Shown: positions 37,776-46,565, counted from the first letter of the stretch. The stretch: 64,000 nt of DNA from Kribbella capetownensis (GCF_004331485.1 NZ_SJKD01000003.1:682001-746000), one strand, 5' to 3'. Translations and numbers: made by a program. Notes: generated by a model not told the origin, from the letters alone.

Positions 37776-38147
37776 TCAGGTCAGGGCGGCGAAGCGGGTG
37801 GCTGCTACGAAGGCGGCCAGGGCCAGGAGGGTGGTGTTGGCGGCTACTGGTTTGGGTTCGCGGAGGGAGGCGTGGGAGGTCGCGGCGCCGATCATGACGA
37901 TCGTGAGGCCGACCGCAGCCAGCGGCGTCAGGACGCGGGCTGTGTCGGTCAGCCATGGCGCGAACAGGCCGGCGACGGCGAACAACTCGCAGATCGCGAC
38001 GGCTCGAACCAGTGGCATCGGGAACGGCGCGATGCCGGTCTGACCGGTCGCGATCAGGCGATCGCGGGACATCGTGGACTTGGCGACACCGGAGACCGTG
38101 AAGACCACGGCCAGGACGCCGGTGAAGATCCAGGTGACTGTGTTCAT
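37776..38147 (-). CDS. DoxX-family membrane protein
   Basis: The 123-residue protein has four membrane helices in the DoxX/DoxD-like pattern (WIFTGVLAVVFTVSGVAKSTM, AVAICELFAVAGLFAPWL, LTPLAAVGLTIVMIGAATSH, LLALAAFVAATRF). DoxX-like proteins are implicated in thiol or redox stress and often accompany ECF sigma factors. Here the gene diverges from an ECF41 sigma gene and its promoter has the same -35/-10 sequence and spacing as the sigma gene's own, so it is very probably the sigma factor's target. Confidence 0.85.
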   Translation of the reverse strand: MNTVTWIFTGVLAVVFTVSGVAKSTMSRDRLIATGQTGIAPFPMPLVRAVAICELFAVAGLFAPWLTDTARVLTPLAAVGLTIVMIGAATSHASLREPKPVAANTTLLALAAFVAATRFAALT

Positions 38148-38157
38148 GTCGATTGCA

Positions 38158-38184
38158 GACGATCGGACAATCGATCGTGTGACA
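38158..38184 (-). promoter_or_regulatory. ECF41-type promoter for the DoxX gene
   Basis: On the minus strand TGTCACA (38184-38178) is followed after exactly 16 bases by CGTC (38161-38158), 10 bases before the ATG. This matches the published ECF41 consensus as I remember it (TGTCACA -35, CGTC -10). Confidence 0.8.
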
Positions 38185-38185
38185 G

Positions 38186-38212
38186 TGTCACTCAGAGACC
38201 GCCTCGATCGTC
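38186..38212 (+). promoter_or_regulatory. ECF41-type promoter for the sigma gene (autoregulation)
   Basis: TGTCACT (38186-38192), 16 bases, then CGTC (38209-38212) mirrors the DoxX promoter. The two -35 elements lie back to back, one base apart, giving TGTGACAGTGTCACT. The start codon follows 9-12 bases later. Confidence 0.8.
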
Positions 38213-38224
38213 TGTGAAGGTGTG

Positions 38225-39088
38225 ATGGAGGAACTCAGGCCACTGCTGCTGTCGATCGCGTACCGGATGCTGGGGAGCTTCGGCGACGCGGAAGACGTCG
38301 TTCAGGAGGCCTATCTCCGGCTGCACCGCGAAAAGGACGTCGAGTCGCCGAAGGCGTTCCTCACCACCGTCACGACCCGGCTCGCGATCGACCAACTGCG
38401 GTCCGCGCGCCGCAAACGCGAGCTGTACGTCGGCCCGTGGCTGCCCGAACCGGCCGTCGACGAGTACGTCGATCTCGCCGACCGAGCCGCGCTCTCGGAC
38501 TCGCTATCGACCGCGTTCCTCGTCGTTCTCGAGCGGCTGTCTCCCGATCAGCGTGCGGTGTTCCTCCTCTGCGACGTCTTCGGCTACCCGTACGACGAGG
38601 TCGCCGGCATCATCGGCAAGACCCCATCAGCCTGCCGCCAACTCGCCGTACGCGCGCGTCGCCGGCTCGCCGACGAACGCCCGCGCTTCGACGCGTCCCG
38701 GCAGGAAAGAGACGAGCTCGTACGGCGCTTCGTCGCGGCGGCGCAACGTGGTGAGCTCGAGGAGCTGGTCGAGTTGTTGACACCGGACGCGACGTTCACC
38801 GGCGACGGTGGTGGGAAGGGTGGGTTCCCACGGCCGGTGCATGGAGCGCGGAACGTTGCCCGGATGCTGGTCGGTGCGTTCGTCAAGCTCCGCGGTCATG
38901 ACCTGACCGCCGAGCCGGTACACGTCGGCGGTCAGCCCGCCCTCCGCATCCGCGACCTCGCGAACCGCACGGCCGCCGTCTGGTCCTTCGTCGTTGCCGA
39001 GGGCCAGATCACCACCATCCACGGCGTCGTCAACCCCGACAAACTCGACCACCTCCAACCCTCAGACCAGGCCGACAACCAAGGCTGA
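38225..39088 (+). CDS. ECF41-family sigma factor with SnoaL-like C-terminal domain
   Basis: The 287-residue protein (ATG at 38225; a GTG at 38222 is also possible) has sigma regions 2 (LLLSIAYRMLGSFGDAEDVVQEAYLR) and 4 (RLSPDQRAVFLLCDVFGYPYDEVAGIIGKTPSACRQLAVRARRRL). It also has a SnoaL-like extension. The two ECF41 hallmarks are both present: WLPEP in the linker and DGGGK in the extension. In ECF41 the fused domain both activates and restrains the sigma factor in place of a separate anti-sigma protein. The usual partner is a carboxymuconolactone decarboxylase, oxidoreductase or epimerase; here it is DoxX. Confidence 0.92.
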   Translation: MEELRPLLLSIAYRMLGSFGDAEDVVQEAYLRLHREKDVESPKAFLTTVTTRLAIDQLRSARRKRELYVGPWLPEPAVDEYVDLADRAALSDSLSTAFLVVLERLSPDQRAVFLLCDVFGYPYDEVAGIIGKTPSACRQLAVRARRRLADERPRFDASRQERDELVRRFVAAAQRGELEELVELLTPDATFTGDGGGKGGFPRPVHGARNVARMLVGAFVKLRGHDLTAEPVHVGGQPALRIRDLANRTAAVWSFVVAEGQITTIHGVVNPDKLDHLQPSDQADNQG

Positions 39089-39208
39089 AGGACCCACCCG
39101 CACGGTCGCGTCCCCGCCTGTCTCGACATCAGCCACCTTCACCGATTCAGGATCACGGCTGCCCGCTGGGTAGAACGCACCTGATATTTGTCCGATCCGG
39201 GAGATAAC

Positions 39209-40618
39209 GTGCCTGGGGTGAGCAGCCTTCCACGGAGTACCCCAGAGGACCAGGGACTGTCCGGCGCCGCACTCGATGCGTTCGTCGTCGCCCTGGACGA
39301 GTCCGAGCCAGAGATCCAGACCGTGATGCTGCTGCAGCACGGTCACGTCGTACTCGAGGAGGAGTGGTCGCCGTACCGGCTGGCCGATCCGCATCTGCTG
39401 TTCTCGGTGTCGAAGAGCTTCACCTCGACCGGGGTCGGGCTGGCGATCGACGCCGGCCTGCTGGCGCTGGACGACAAGGTGATCTCGTTCTTCGAGGCCG
39501 ACGAGCTGCCGGAGACGATCAGCGACAACCTGGCCGCGATGACGGTCCGGCATCTGCTCACCATGACGACAGGCCACAGCGAGGACACCGTCGCGGCGCT
39601 TTCACGGGACCGCCGGATGGTCAAGATCTTCCTCGGTCTCGACGTCGACCACGAGCCGGGAACGGTGTTCGTCTACAACAGCGGCGCGACGTACATGCTG
39701 TCCGCGATCCTGCAGCGGCTGACCGGTGAGCGGCTGTTCGACTACCTGAAGCCGCGGCTGTTCGAGCCGCTCGGGATCACCGAGGCGACCTGGCAGGTGT
39801 CGAGGGAAGGCATCACCGTCGGCGGCTGGGGGCTGAGCATCAACACCGAGTCGCTGGCGAAGTTCGGCCAGCTCCTCCTGCAACACGGCGCGTGGGAGGG
39901 CAAGCAACTCGTCCCGGCCGAGTGGTACGAGGCGGCGACCTCCAAGCAGGTGCCCAACGACCACCAGGAGAACCCGGACTGGCAGCAGGGCTACGGCTTC
40001 CAGTTCTGGCGCGGGCGGAACAACACCTACCGCGGCGACGGCGCGTTCGGTCAGTTCGTCATGATCCTCCCCGACCACGACGCGGCCCTGATCGTCACCA
40101 GCGCGACGGGCGACATGCAGGCCATCGTCGACACGGTCTGGGACCACCTGCTGCCCGCGCTCGAGGGCAAGGAGGTCACGCCGGTGGCGCGGCCCGATCG
40201 GCTCGAGCTGCCGCCGCCGACCGGTCCCGCACCGACGGGCGGGGACGGCCAGACGTACCGGTTCGCAGAGAACATCGTCGGGCTGACGGCAGTTCGCCTC
40301 GACCCCGACGGGACCGGCACGTTCTCGCTGCTCGGCGTCGAGCGGGATTCGGACGGGCCGACCGAGATCGTTTGCGCGGGCGGCGACTGGCGTGAGCAAT
40401 CGAGTAACGGCGTACTCCTGGATGCGGTCGCCCCGGAGGTGCAGCGCGTCGTGACCAGTGCCTACGGTGACGGCGACGCGTTCGTCGCGACGATCCGTTG
40501 GCTCGAAACGCCGTTCGTCGCGAGGCTCGCCTGCCGCACGGCCGACGGGCAGATGACGATCGACGTCAACCTCAACGTGTCCTTCGGCCCGACCGAGCTG
40601 ACGCTGACATCGGAGTAA
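39209..40618 (+). CDS. Beta-lactamase-fold serine hydrolase (class C/esterase type)
   Basis: The GTG at 39209 follows GGGAG; a GTG at 39218 and a TTG at 39188 are alternatives. The 469-residue protein has SVSKSF (SxxK, Ser near residue 66) and YNSG (YxN) typical of the AmpC/EstB superfamily, no signal peptide, and an extra C-terminal beta domain (about residues 335-469, ending FGPTELTLTSE). Such proteins are mostly esterases or peptidases; resistance is not implied. It is a single gene between the ECF41 and LacI genes. Confidence 0.82.
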   Translation: MPGVSSLPRSTPEDQGLSGAALDAFVVALDESEPEIQTVMLLQHGHVVLEEEWSPYRLADPHLLFSVSKSFTSTGVGLAIDAGLLALDDKVISFFEADELPETISDNLAAMTVRHLLTMTTGHSEDTVAALSRDRRMVKIFLGLDVDHEPGTVFVYNSGATYMLSAILQRLTGERLFDYLKPRLFEPLGITEATWQVSREGITVGGWGLSINTESLAKFGQLLLQHGAWEGKQLVPAEWYEAATSKQVPNDHQENPDWQQGYGFQFWRGRNNTYRGDGAFGQFVMILPDHDAALIVTSATGDMQAIVDTVWDHLLPALEGKEVTPVARPDRLELPPPTGPAPTGGDGQTYRFAENIVGLTAVRLDPDGTGTFSLLGVERDSDGPTEIVCAGGDWREQSSNGVLLDAVAPEVQRVVTSAYGDGDAFVATIRWLETPFVARLACRTADGQMTIDVNLNVSFGPTELTLTSE

Positions 40619-40651
40619 CGGTCGGCTGATGGGGGCTGCCGGCGGGCGGCG

Positions 40652-41653
40652 TCAGTCGGCGGGCGCGGCGGTCGAGTGCCGAACGACGAGAGACGCGGGC
40701 AGGAGCTCCTCCTGGGGCACCTGCCCGGTCTCCAACTGCTGATGGAGACCGGCCCACGCGCGGCGGCCGAGCTCCTCCTTCGGCAGACTGACGGTGGTCA
40801 GCGGCGGGCCGAGGAACGCAGCGACCGGGATGTCGTCGAACCCGACAACAGACAGCCGCGACGGCACGTCCATCTCGAGCTCCCGCAACCGCGCCAGCGC
40901 ACCGATCGCGACCAGATCGTTGAAGGCAATCACCGCCGTCACACCCTGATCGAGTAGCTCGGGCAGCTTGGCGTGACCGTCGTCGCTCGTCGACCCTGCC
41001 TCCGTCGACGACACGCTGACGCCGAGGTCCGCGGCCGCGGTACTCAGGCCCTCTCGCCGCAAGCCGTCCGACCACGAAGTACCCGGACCACCGAGGTAGC
41101 CGATCTGCTGGTGCCCGAGCTGCGCGAGATGTGCAACCGCCTGCCGCATGCCCGAGGCGGAGTCGATCCCCACGGTCCCGAACGGCAAGTCGCCCACCGA
41201 GCGGTTCGTGCAGACGATGGGTACGCCGAGCGCCGGCAACGTGGCGAGACTGCTCTGCGGCATCCGCGGTGAACACAGGATGATGCCGTCGCAACTACCC
41301 GCCAACTGAGCCACGAGCTGCAGCTCCTGATCAGCGTCCTCACCAGAGTCCACCACGAGCAGGCGATGATCACCGGCAGACACCTCCTCGGCCAACCCCT
41401 TCAGCACATGCGGGAAGAACGGGTTCGCCAGATCGGGTACGACGACACCGATCGTGCTGGTCACGCCACGCCGGAAGTCTCGCGCAACCATGTTCGGCCG
41501 GTAGCCGAGCTCGGTCGCCGCCTTCCGCACTCGGGTCGCGAGCACCTCGTCGGCGACCGGTCGCCCGTTCAGCACCCGCGACACAGTGGAGATCGACACC
41601 TCGGCTTGACGCGCGATGTCGACGATCGTCGTGCGCTTCCCGGATCTGGTCAC
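40652..41653 (-). CDS. LacI-family transcriptional regulator
   Basis: The 333-residue protein has the LacI helix-turn-helix and hinge (TIVDIARQAEVSISTVSRVLNGRPVADEVLATRVRKAATELGYRPN, residues about 9-53) and a periplasmic-binding-like sensor (IGVVVPDLANPFFPHVLKGLAEEV; AVIAFNDLVAIGAL; LSVVGFDDIPVAAFLGPPLTTV). It diverges from two GH79-like glycosidase genes and a LacI-type operator lies in their promoter, so it most likely represses them until a sugar inducer is present. Confidence 0.9.
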   Translation of the reverse strand: MTRSGKRTTIVDIARQAEVSISTVSRVLNGRPVADEVLATRVRKAATELGYRPNMVARDFRRGVTSTIGVVVPDLANPFFPHVLKGLAEEVSAGDHRLLVVDSGEDADQELQLVAQLAGSCDGIILCSPRMPQSSLATLPALGVPIVCTNRSVGDLPFGTVGIDSASGMRQAVAHLAQLGHQQIGYLGGPGTSWSDGLRREGLSTAAADLGVSVSSTEAGSTSDDGHAKLPELLDQGVTAVIAFNDLVAIGALARLRELEMDVPSRLSVVGFDDIPVAAFLGPPLTTVSLPKEELGRRAWAGLHQQLETGQVPQEELLPASLVVRHSTAAPAD

Positions 41654-41737
41654 GGTCCTCCCCTACAGGTCTGCGGGCACGAGGCTACCCGCAGCGCGCG
41701 GTCAGCGATCCGCGGGAAGTTCGCCACGCCCGAGGGG

Positions 41738-41783
41738 TTGACATGGTTAGAATCTCACAGAAGTCTAATCAGACAACGTTTTC
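41738..41783 (+). promoter_or_regulatory. Promoter and LacI-type operator for the GH79-like operon
   Basis: TTGACA (41738-41743) is a consensus -35; TCTAAT (41764-41769) is the best -10, with a longer than usual 20-base gap. GACAACGTTTTC (41772-41783) is a near-palindrome around a central CG, as in LacI-family operators, placed just downstream of the -10. Confidence 0.55.
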
Positions 41784-41828
41784 TCAGCCACTCCGGTGCC
41801 CTGCCGGAGCCTCCCCAGAGGTTGATTG

Positions 41829-43343
41829 ATGAGCCGACGCGGCCCCAGGCGCCGGGCGGTCGTTACCGCCCTCGCGCTGTTCGCCCTCCCCCTGACCTTG
41901 CTCGCACCCAGTACTCCGGACGCCGATGCCGCGCCCGACGTACTCCCTGCGGCACCGAGAGCTGTGGCGAGCGACTTCGTCGGGCTGAGCATCGAGTGGT
42001 CGCTGATCGAGCGCTACATGGGCCCGACCGCGCGGCCGGCGTTCGTGCAACTGCTGCGGAACCTCGGCAGCGGCGTACTGCGCATCGGCGGTTCGTCCCA
42101 GGACCTGATGCCGTTCGACCCGGCCGCGCCGAACACCGACGAGATCATCACGCCCGAGGATCTCCGCAACATCCGCGCGACACTCGACCAGGCAAGCCAC
42201 GGCCACGACGCCTGGCGGGTTGTGCTCGGCACGGCGATGTCGCCGCCGAAGGAGACGCGGCCGTTCGTCAGCCCTGAGCACGCCAAGGCGTTCGCGACCG
42301 CGGTCCGCGAGACCTTCCGGCCCGGACAGGTGATCGGCATCGAACTCGGCAACGAACCCGATCTGTCGTACGGCACCTCCGGGCTCGACCGGTACGTCGC
42401 CGATCTGCCCCTGTACGCGGCCGCGATCAGCCCGACCAAGGCGATCACGCCGAACACGAGCGAGGACATCCTGCCCTGGGAGCAGATCCATGAACGCACA
42501 GTCCCGACGCGATGGTTCTGGAACTGGCAACAGATCCTCGACACCCAGCGTCCGGTCCACAGCAGCGACCACTTCTATCCGCTCGCGCGGACCTGTGTGA
42601 ACAAGCCGTACCGCTGCCCGTCCATCCCAGCGCTTCTCTCCGCCGAACACCTCGCGAGCCTCGATTACCAGGTGGCGGTGCACAGCGCCGACGCGGCTCA
42701 GCGCGGCCTGACCTACCGCCTCGAGGAGACCAACACGGCCGCCGGTCGTGGCGCGGACGGCGTGAGCAACGTCGCCGCCAGCGCGACGTACGCCGTGGAC
42801 ATGATGTTCCACGTCGCCTGCCCACAGCCGCCGGACGAACCCGGTAGCAACGCCGACTGCCGGATCGGCGGGGTCGGCGTCAACCTGCACAACGCCGAGG
42901 TTCGTGCGTTCTTCGAGCCCGAGGAAGGCAACGGCTACTACAACGCCGTCAACTACGACCCGTCCCCGGCGATCGGTGCGCCCACCGCGCAACCGGAGTA
43001 CTACGCCCTGCTCCTCTTCTCGCACTTCGTTCAAGGCGCGAAGACGCTGCGGCCGGTTGCCACCGGCACCGAGGTCCAGGGGTGGCGCGCCGACGGCCGC
43101 CTCGTCCTGATCAACAAGACCGACCATCCGATCACCGTCGCCACACCGCGTGGTTTTGTCGACCGGTTGACGCCGTACGACCCGACTGGTGCCGGCCGGA
43201 CCCTCGACGCGCCTCAGGTCCGTATCGACGAGCAGGCAGTCCGGGCCGACGGCAGCTGGCCCGGGTTCCGTCCTCGGCTCACCCACCAGACAGCCACCAC
43301 CCTCGTACCCGGCGAGGTCGTTGTCATCAGCAATCATCCGTGA
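41829..43343 (+). CDS. Secreted GH79-like glycoside hydrolase (beta-glucuronidase/heparanase type)
   Basis: The 504-residue protein has a signal peptide with an Arg-rich start (RRGPRRRAVVTALALFALPLTLLAPS), then a clan GH-A barrel. The acid/base Glu is in IELGNEPDLSYG (near residue 176) and the nucleophile Glu in YRLEETNTAAGRG (near residue 299); LRIGGSSQDL matches the LRIGG segment of GH79. GH79 enzymes release glucuronic acid or methylglucuronate from proteoglycans and plant arabinogalactan proteins. The next gene is a diverged paralogue starting 14 bases later. The exact family and substrate need a database comparison. Confidence 0.8.
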   Translation: MSRRGPRRRAVVTALALFALPLTLLAPSTPDADAAPDVLPAAPRAVASDFVGLSIEWSLIERYMGPTARPAFVQLLRNLGSGVLRIGGSSQDLMPFDPAAPNTDEIITPEDLRNIRATLDQASHGHDAWRVVLGTAMSPPKETRPFVSPEHAKAFATAVRETFRPGQVIGIELGNEPDLSYGTSGLDRYVADLPLYAAAISPTKAITPNTSEDILPWEQIHERTVPTRWFWNWQQILDTQRPVHSSDHFYPLARTCVNKPYRCPSIPALLSAEHLASLDYQVAVHSADAAQRGLTYRLEETNTAAGRGADGVSNVAASATYAVDMMFHVACPQPPDEPGSNADCRIGGVGVNLHNAEVRAFFEPEEGNGYYNAVNYDPSPAIGAPTAQPEYYALLLFSHFVQGAKTLRPVATGTEVQGWRADGRLVLINKTDHPITVATPRGFVDRLTPYDPTGAGRTLDAPQVRIDEQAVRADGSWPGFRPRLTHQTATTLVPGEVVVISNHP

Positions 43344-43356
43344 GGAGACCGCCCCG

Positions 43357-44934
43357 ATGAGATCCCTGCTCGCCACCACCCTGGCGGTGGCGCTCGCCGG
43401 CACCGGAACCCTGGTCGCCGGCGCCGCCCCGCCACCTACCAGCGACACACCGCCGCCGCTCGCCAGCGATGTCCGGCTGACCGTCACCAGCGACCGGACC
43501 AACGCCTCGATCACGGGTGACAACCAAGGCTTCTCGGTCGAGTCCGCCGACTTCGCGCACGGGTACCTGACCCGCCAACGGATGGCGCAGCGGCTGAAGA
43601 CCCTGGGTCCGGGCGTACTGCGCCTCGGCGGCTACTCGATGGATCTGGTCTGGCCGGCGTTCGGCGCCGCGAAGGACACCCCGGCACCCGACTGGGCCAT
43701 CGGTGGCACCGTCGACCAGGGCGACTTCACCGAGCTCCGTTCCCTGCTGCACGAGTCCGGCTGGAAGGTCACTCTGGGAGCGCCGCTGCTGTCGGTGCTC
43801 AACGGACAGGTCACCCTCGACCAGGTGGTCGAGGAGGTCGCCGCCGCCCACGCGACGCTCGGCGACGACCTGCTCTCGGTTGAGCTCGGCAATGAGTACG
43901 ACCACGTCACGACGCTGACGCCGGCGCAGTACTGGGAGACGATGAAGCAGTACGCCGCGGCCATCGAGCAACGGTTGCCACACGCAAGGATCAAGGTGAC
44001 CGGGCCATCGGCGAACACCGCGAAGACGAACACGAAACTGGACGAGTTCACCGCCGCTGTTGCCGCGGACACCAGCGTCAAGCCGGACGAGGTGATCAGC
44101 GAGATCGCCTCGCACTGGTACCCGGGTAGTCACTGCGGCTCGTCCAACCTGACCATCCCGCAGTTGATGTCGGCCACCACGCACACGAATACCGACGCCA
44201 AGCTGCAGGGCATCATGCAGCTGAGCAGCCGGCTGCCGGGCATCCCGATGACGATCAACGAGTCCAACAGCGCGTCGTGCAGCGGCCAGCCCGGCGTCAG
44301 CACCAGCTTCGCGACGTCACTGTGGTCGCTCGACTACCTGCTCCAGACCGCTCAGAGCGGTGTGAGCCGCGTGCAGTTCCACACCAACACAGCCGCCATC
44401 TGTGGTGACTTCAAGCCGCGCGACTCGCCGGAGTACCCAATCTCGTACCGGTACTACGGTGCGTTCTGCGCCGCCGATCAGGCGGCGATGGACAAGGGTG
44501 AGCTGTCCGCGACACCGCTGTACTACGGCATCTGGGCGTTCCGTCAGGTGCCTCGCGGCCGGTTCGTCGACCTGGATCTGCCGGAGACCGAGCTCGGCAA
44601 ACTGCGGGCGTACGGCGTCGAGGGCCGGCACGGTGAGCTGACCGTCGTACTGATCAACGTTCAGGACCCGGCCGCGGCGGACAGCACCGCCTCGCGTGTC
44701 ACGCTCGACCTGCCCTCGCGGTTCCGTCACGGCAAGAGCGTCACGCTGCGCTCGAGCGACGTTGCCGGCCTCGCCTCGTCGGACGCTTCCAAGGTCACGC
44801 TCGGCGACCGGCAGATCCGTCCGAACGGCACGGCCACCGGCGCACCGGTCGGGCAGCGGGTCCCGGTGGACGGCAACACCCTCGCCGCCACGGTCCAGCC
44901 AGGCACCGCACAACTCATCACCTTGACGCGCTGA
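43357..44934 (+). CDS. Secreted GH79-like glycoside hydrolase, paralogue
   Basis: The 525-residue protein has a short signal peptide ending in GAAPPP, then the same barrel layout: VLRLGGYSMDLVW, the acid/base Glu in VELGNEYDH (near residue 179), SHWYPGSHC, and the nucleophile Glu in MTINESNSASC (near residue 302). A C-terminal beta domain follows. GAGGAG overlapping the stop of the previous gene serves as the ribosome site, so the two enzymes are co-expressed. Divergence between them suggests two related linkages or substrates. Confidence 0.8.
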   Translation: MRSLLATTLAVALAGTGTLVAGAAPPPTSDTPPPLASDVRLTVTSDRTNASITGDNQGFSVESADFAHGYLTRQRMAQRLKTLGPGVLRLGGYSMDLVWPAFGAAKDTPAPDWAIGGTVDQGDFTELRSLLHESGWKVTLGAPLLSVLNGQVTLDQVVEEVAAAHATLGDDLLSVELGNEYDHVTTLTPAQYWETMKQYAAAIEQRLPHARIKVTGPSANTAKTNTKLDEFTAAVAADTSVKPDEVISEIASHWYPGSHCGSSNLTIPQLMSATTHTNTDAKLQGIMQLSSRLPGIPMTINESNSASCSGQPGVSTSFATSLWSLDYLLQTAQSGVSRVQFHTNTAAICGDFKPRDSPEYPISYRYYGAFCAADQAAMDKGELSATPLYYGIWAFRQVPRGRFVDLDLPETELGKLRAYGVEGRHGELTVVLINVQDPAAADSTASRVTLDLPSRFRHGKSVTLRSSDVAGLASSDASKVTLGDRQIRPNGTATGAPVGQRVPVDGNTLAATVQPGTAQLITLTR

Positions 44935-44945
44935 CCCCTCCCCCA

Positions 44946-44985
44946 GCGTGCGTCGTACCCCGGCCTGGCGGGGTACGACGCACGC
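44946..44985 (+). terminator. Strong terminator of the GH79-like operon
   Basis: A 17-bp perfect stem starting GCGTGCGTCGTACCCCG has a 6-nt loop, 11 bases after the stop codon. There is no T-run. Confidence 0.75.
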
Positions 44986-45063
44986 GCGTGACATGGATCA
45001 CGTCACAAGGCGCCGCCGTCGCGTGTCCTCCGGGTCGTAACAACAGACGACGGAGGAATGACA

Positions 45064-46002
45064 ATGAAGGTATTGGTGGCAGGCGCGACCGGCGGACTGG
45101 GCCGGTCGCTGGTCCCGCAACTGGTGGCGGCCGGTCACGAGGTGGTCGGCATGATCCGGTCGGAGTCGAAGGCGGCCTCGATCAAGGCGCTCGGTGCGAA
45201 CGTCGTCCTGGCCGACGGTCTGGACGCGGCCGCGGTGAAGGCCGCGGTGGACACCGTCCGCCCGGAGGTCGTCGTACATCAGATGACCGCGCTCAAGAGC
45301 GGGATCAACTTCAAGAAGTTCGACGAGAGCTTCGCGATGACGAACCGGCTGCGCATCGAGGGCACCGACAACCTGCTCTCCGCATCCCAGGCTGCCGGCG
45401 TACGACGGTTCGTCGTCCAGTCGTACGCCGGCTGGAACCTGCAACACGGCGGATCCGCGACGAAGACCGAGGCGGACCCGCTCGACCCGAACCCGGCGGC
45501 CGCCCAGCGGCAGTCGATGGCCGGGATCAAGCACGTGGAGTCGGCGGTCACCAACGCCGCCGGGATCGAGGGCATCGCCTTGCGGTACGGGGCGTTCTAC
45601 GGTCCGACCGGTGACATCGGCAAGGGTGGATCGATGGTCGAGATGATCCGGAAGCGCCAACTGCCGTTGATCGGCGACGGCGCCGGTGTGTGGTCGTTCA
45701 TCCACTACGACGACGCGGCCGACGCCACCGTGAAGGCGGTCGAGAGCGATGCGACCGGCATCTACCAGATCGCCGACGACGACCCGGCTCAGGCTGCTGT
45801 TTGGCTGCCGGAGTTCGCCCGCATCCTGGGCGTGAAGGGTCCGCGCCACGTCCCCGTCTGGCTGGGCCGCCTGGCCGCCGGCGAGGTCGGCGTCGCCGCC
45901 TTCACCACGATGCGCGGTGCCGACAACTCCCTCGCGAAGGCGACCTTCGACTGGCAACCCGGCTACGCCTCCTGGCGCGAAGGCTTCCGCAAGGGCCTCT
46001 AA
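45064..46002 (+). CDS. NAD(P)-dependent epimerase/dehydratase (extended SDR, NmrA-like)
   Basis: The ATG at 45064 has GGAGGA at the correct distance; an ATG six bases earlier is in frame but too close to it. The 312-residue protein has the Rossmann start KVLVAGATGGLGRSLVPQLVAAGHEV and an SDR-like active-site neighbourhood altered to QSYAGW. The C-terminal half resembles NAD-dependent epimerases that modify sugars or small ligands. Single gene bounded by strong terminators. Substrate unknown. Epimerases of this kind are common ECF41 targets (see findings). Confidence 0.85.
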   Translation: MKVLVAGATGGLGRSLVPQLVAAGHEVVGMIRSESKAASIKALGANVVLADGLDAAAVKAAVDTVRPEVVVHQMTALKSGINFKKFDESFAMTNRLRIEGTDNLLSASQAAGVRRFVVQSYAGWNLQHGGSATKTEADPLDPNPAAAQRQSMAGIKHVESAVTNAAGIEGIALRYGAFYGPTGDIGKGGSMVEMIRKRQLPLIGDGAGVWSFIHYDDAADATVKAVESDATGIYQIADDDPAQAAVWLPEFARILGVKGPRHVPVWLGRLAAGEVGVAAFTTMRGADNSLAKATFDWQPGYASWREGFRKGL

Positions 46003-46017
46003 CCCACAACAACAACC

Positions 46018-46045
46018 GCACCCCGGCAGACAACTGCCGGGGTGC
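46018..46045. terminator. Bidirectional terminator between epimerase and DUF3830 genes
   Basis: A 12-bp perfect stem (GCACCCCGGCAG with CTGCCGGGGTGC) closes an ACAA tetraloop. On the minus strand it is followed by TTGTTGTTGTGGG, so it suits the DUF3830 operon as well as the epimerase gene. Confidence 0.8.
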
Positions 46046-46064
46046 TCTCGTGCTGCCGGGTGCT

Positions 46065-46565
46065 TCAGTCGCGGCGGTCGAAGCTCAGCGTCTCGCCGCG
46101 TGCGCCGCCCATCCACAGATCCTGGCAAGCCGCCGCAAAGCCATCCAGATTGTCGACAATCGCACCGAACACAGTGCCCGGCACCCACCCCTGGTCGCCG
46201 TTGATCAGCAGATTGTTCCGCCCGTAGAACACAGCCAGGTCGACAATCGCCCCCGTCGTACCCGTCCCCGTCGTGTTCTCGTACCCGTACGCCGGATTCC
46301 CCAGATCATCGGAGTCGAACGAGAACCAGCACAGATCGCCCGGAATCGGCGTGACAGTCGTGTTCTCCTTGCCAGGATCAGCCGCCGCGAACCCAGGCAG
46401 CAGCGTGTAGATCTCGTTCCGCGCGTACTTCCCATGAAACACCGGCGCCGACAACGGCAGCGCATCCCACACCGCCTTGCAGGTCCGCGGCGCGACGTCC
46501 TCGAGCAACTGCGCAACGCAGCTCACACCGCGCTTGTCCAGGCTGACGGTGACGTACTTGCTCAT
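46065..46565 (-). CDS. DUF3830 family protein
   Basis: The 166-residue protein starts at ATG after GGAGG. The sequence GDLCWFSFDSDDLGNPAYGYENT and the cyclophilin-like layout match DUF3830, a family seen in amidase/hydrolase catabolic clusters without a characterised function. The gene overlaps the amidase by 4 bases and ends the minus-strand operon. It contains an exact ATTGTCGACAAT in frame (AIVDNL) at 46149-46160 and a partial one at 46240. Confidence 0.75.
   Translation of the reverse strand: MSKYVTVSLDKRGVSCVAQLLEDVAPRTCKAVWDALPLSAPVFHGKYARNEIYTLLPGFAAADPGKENTTVTPIPGDLCWFSFDSDDLGNPAYGYENTTGTGTTGAIVDLAVFYGRNNLLINGDQGWVPGTVFGAIVDNLDGFAAACQDLWMGGARGETLSFDRRD
46149..46160. repeat. ATTGTC(A/G)ACAAT palindrome, copy inside the DUF3830 gene
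   Basis: Exact ATTGTCGACAAT, read in the I-V-D-N frame using the ATT codon, which is unusual in this GC-rich DNA. One of six exact copies between 46.1 and 63.9 kb. Confidence 0.7.

Noticed and set aside
39062-39190. Protein-like minus-strand frame (PAGSRDPESVKVADVETGGDATVRV) between the ECF41 and serine hydrolase genes
   Set aside because: It has no start codon outside the serine hydrolase gene and no ribosome site. It may be a remnant of a lost gene but similarity cannot be tested here.
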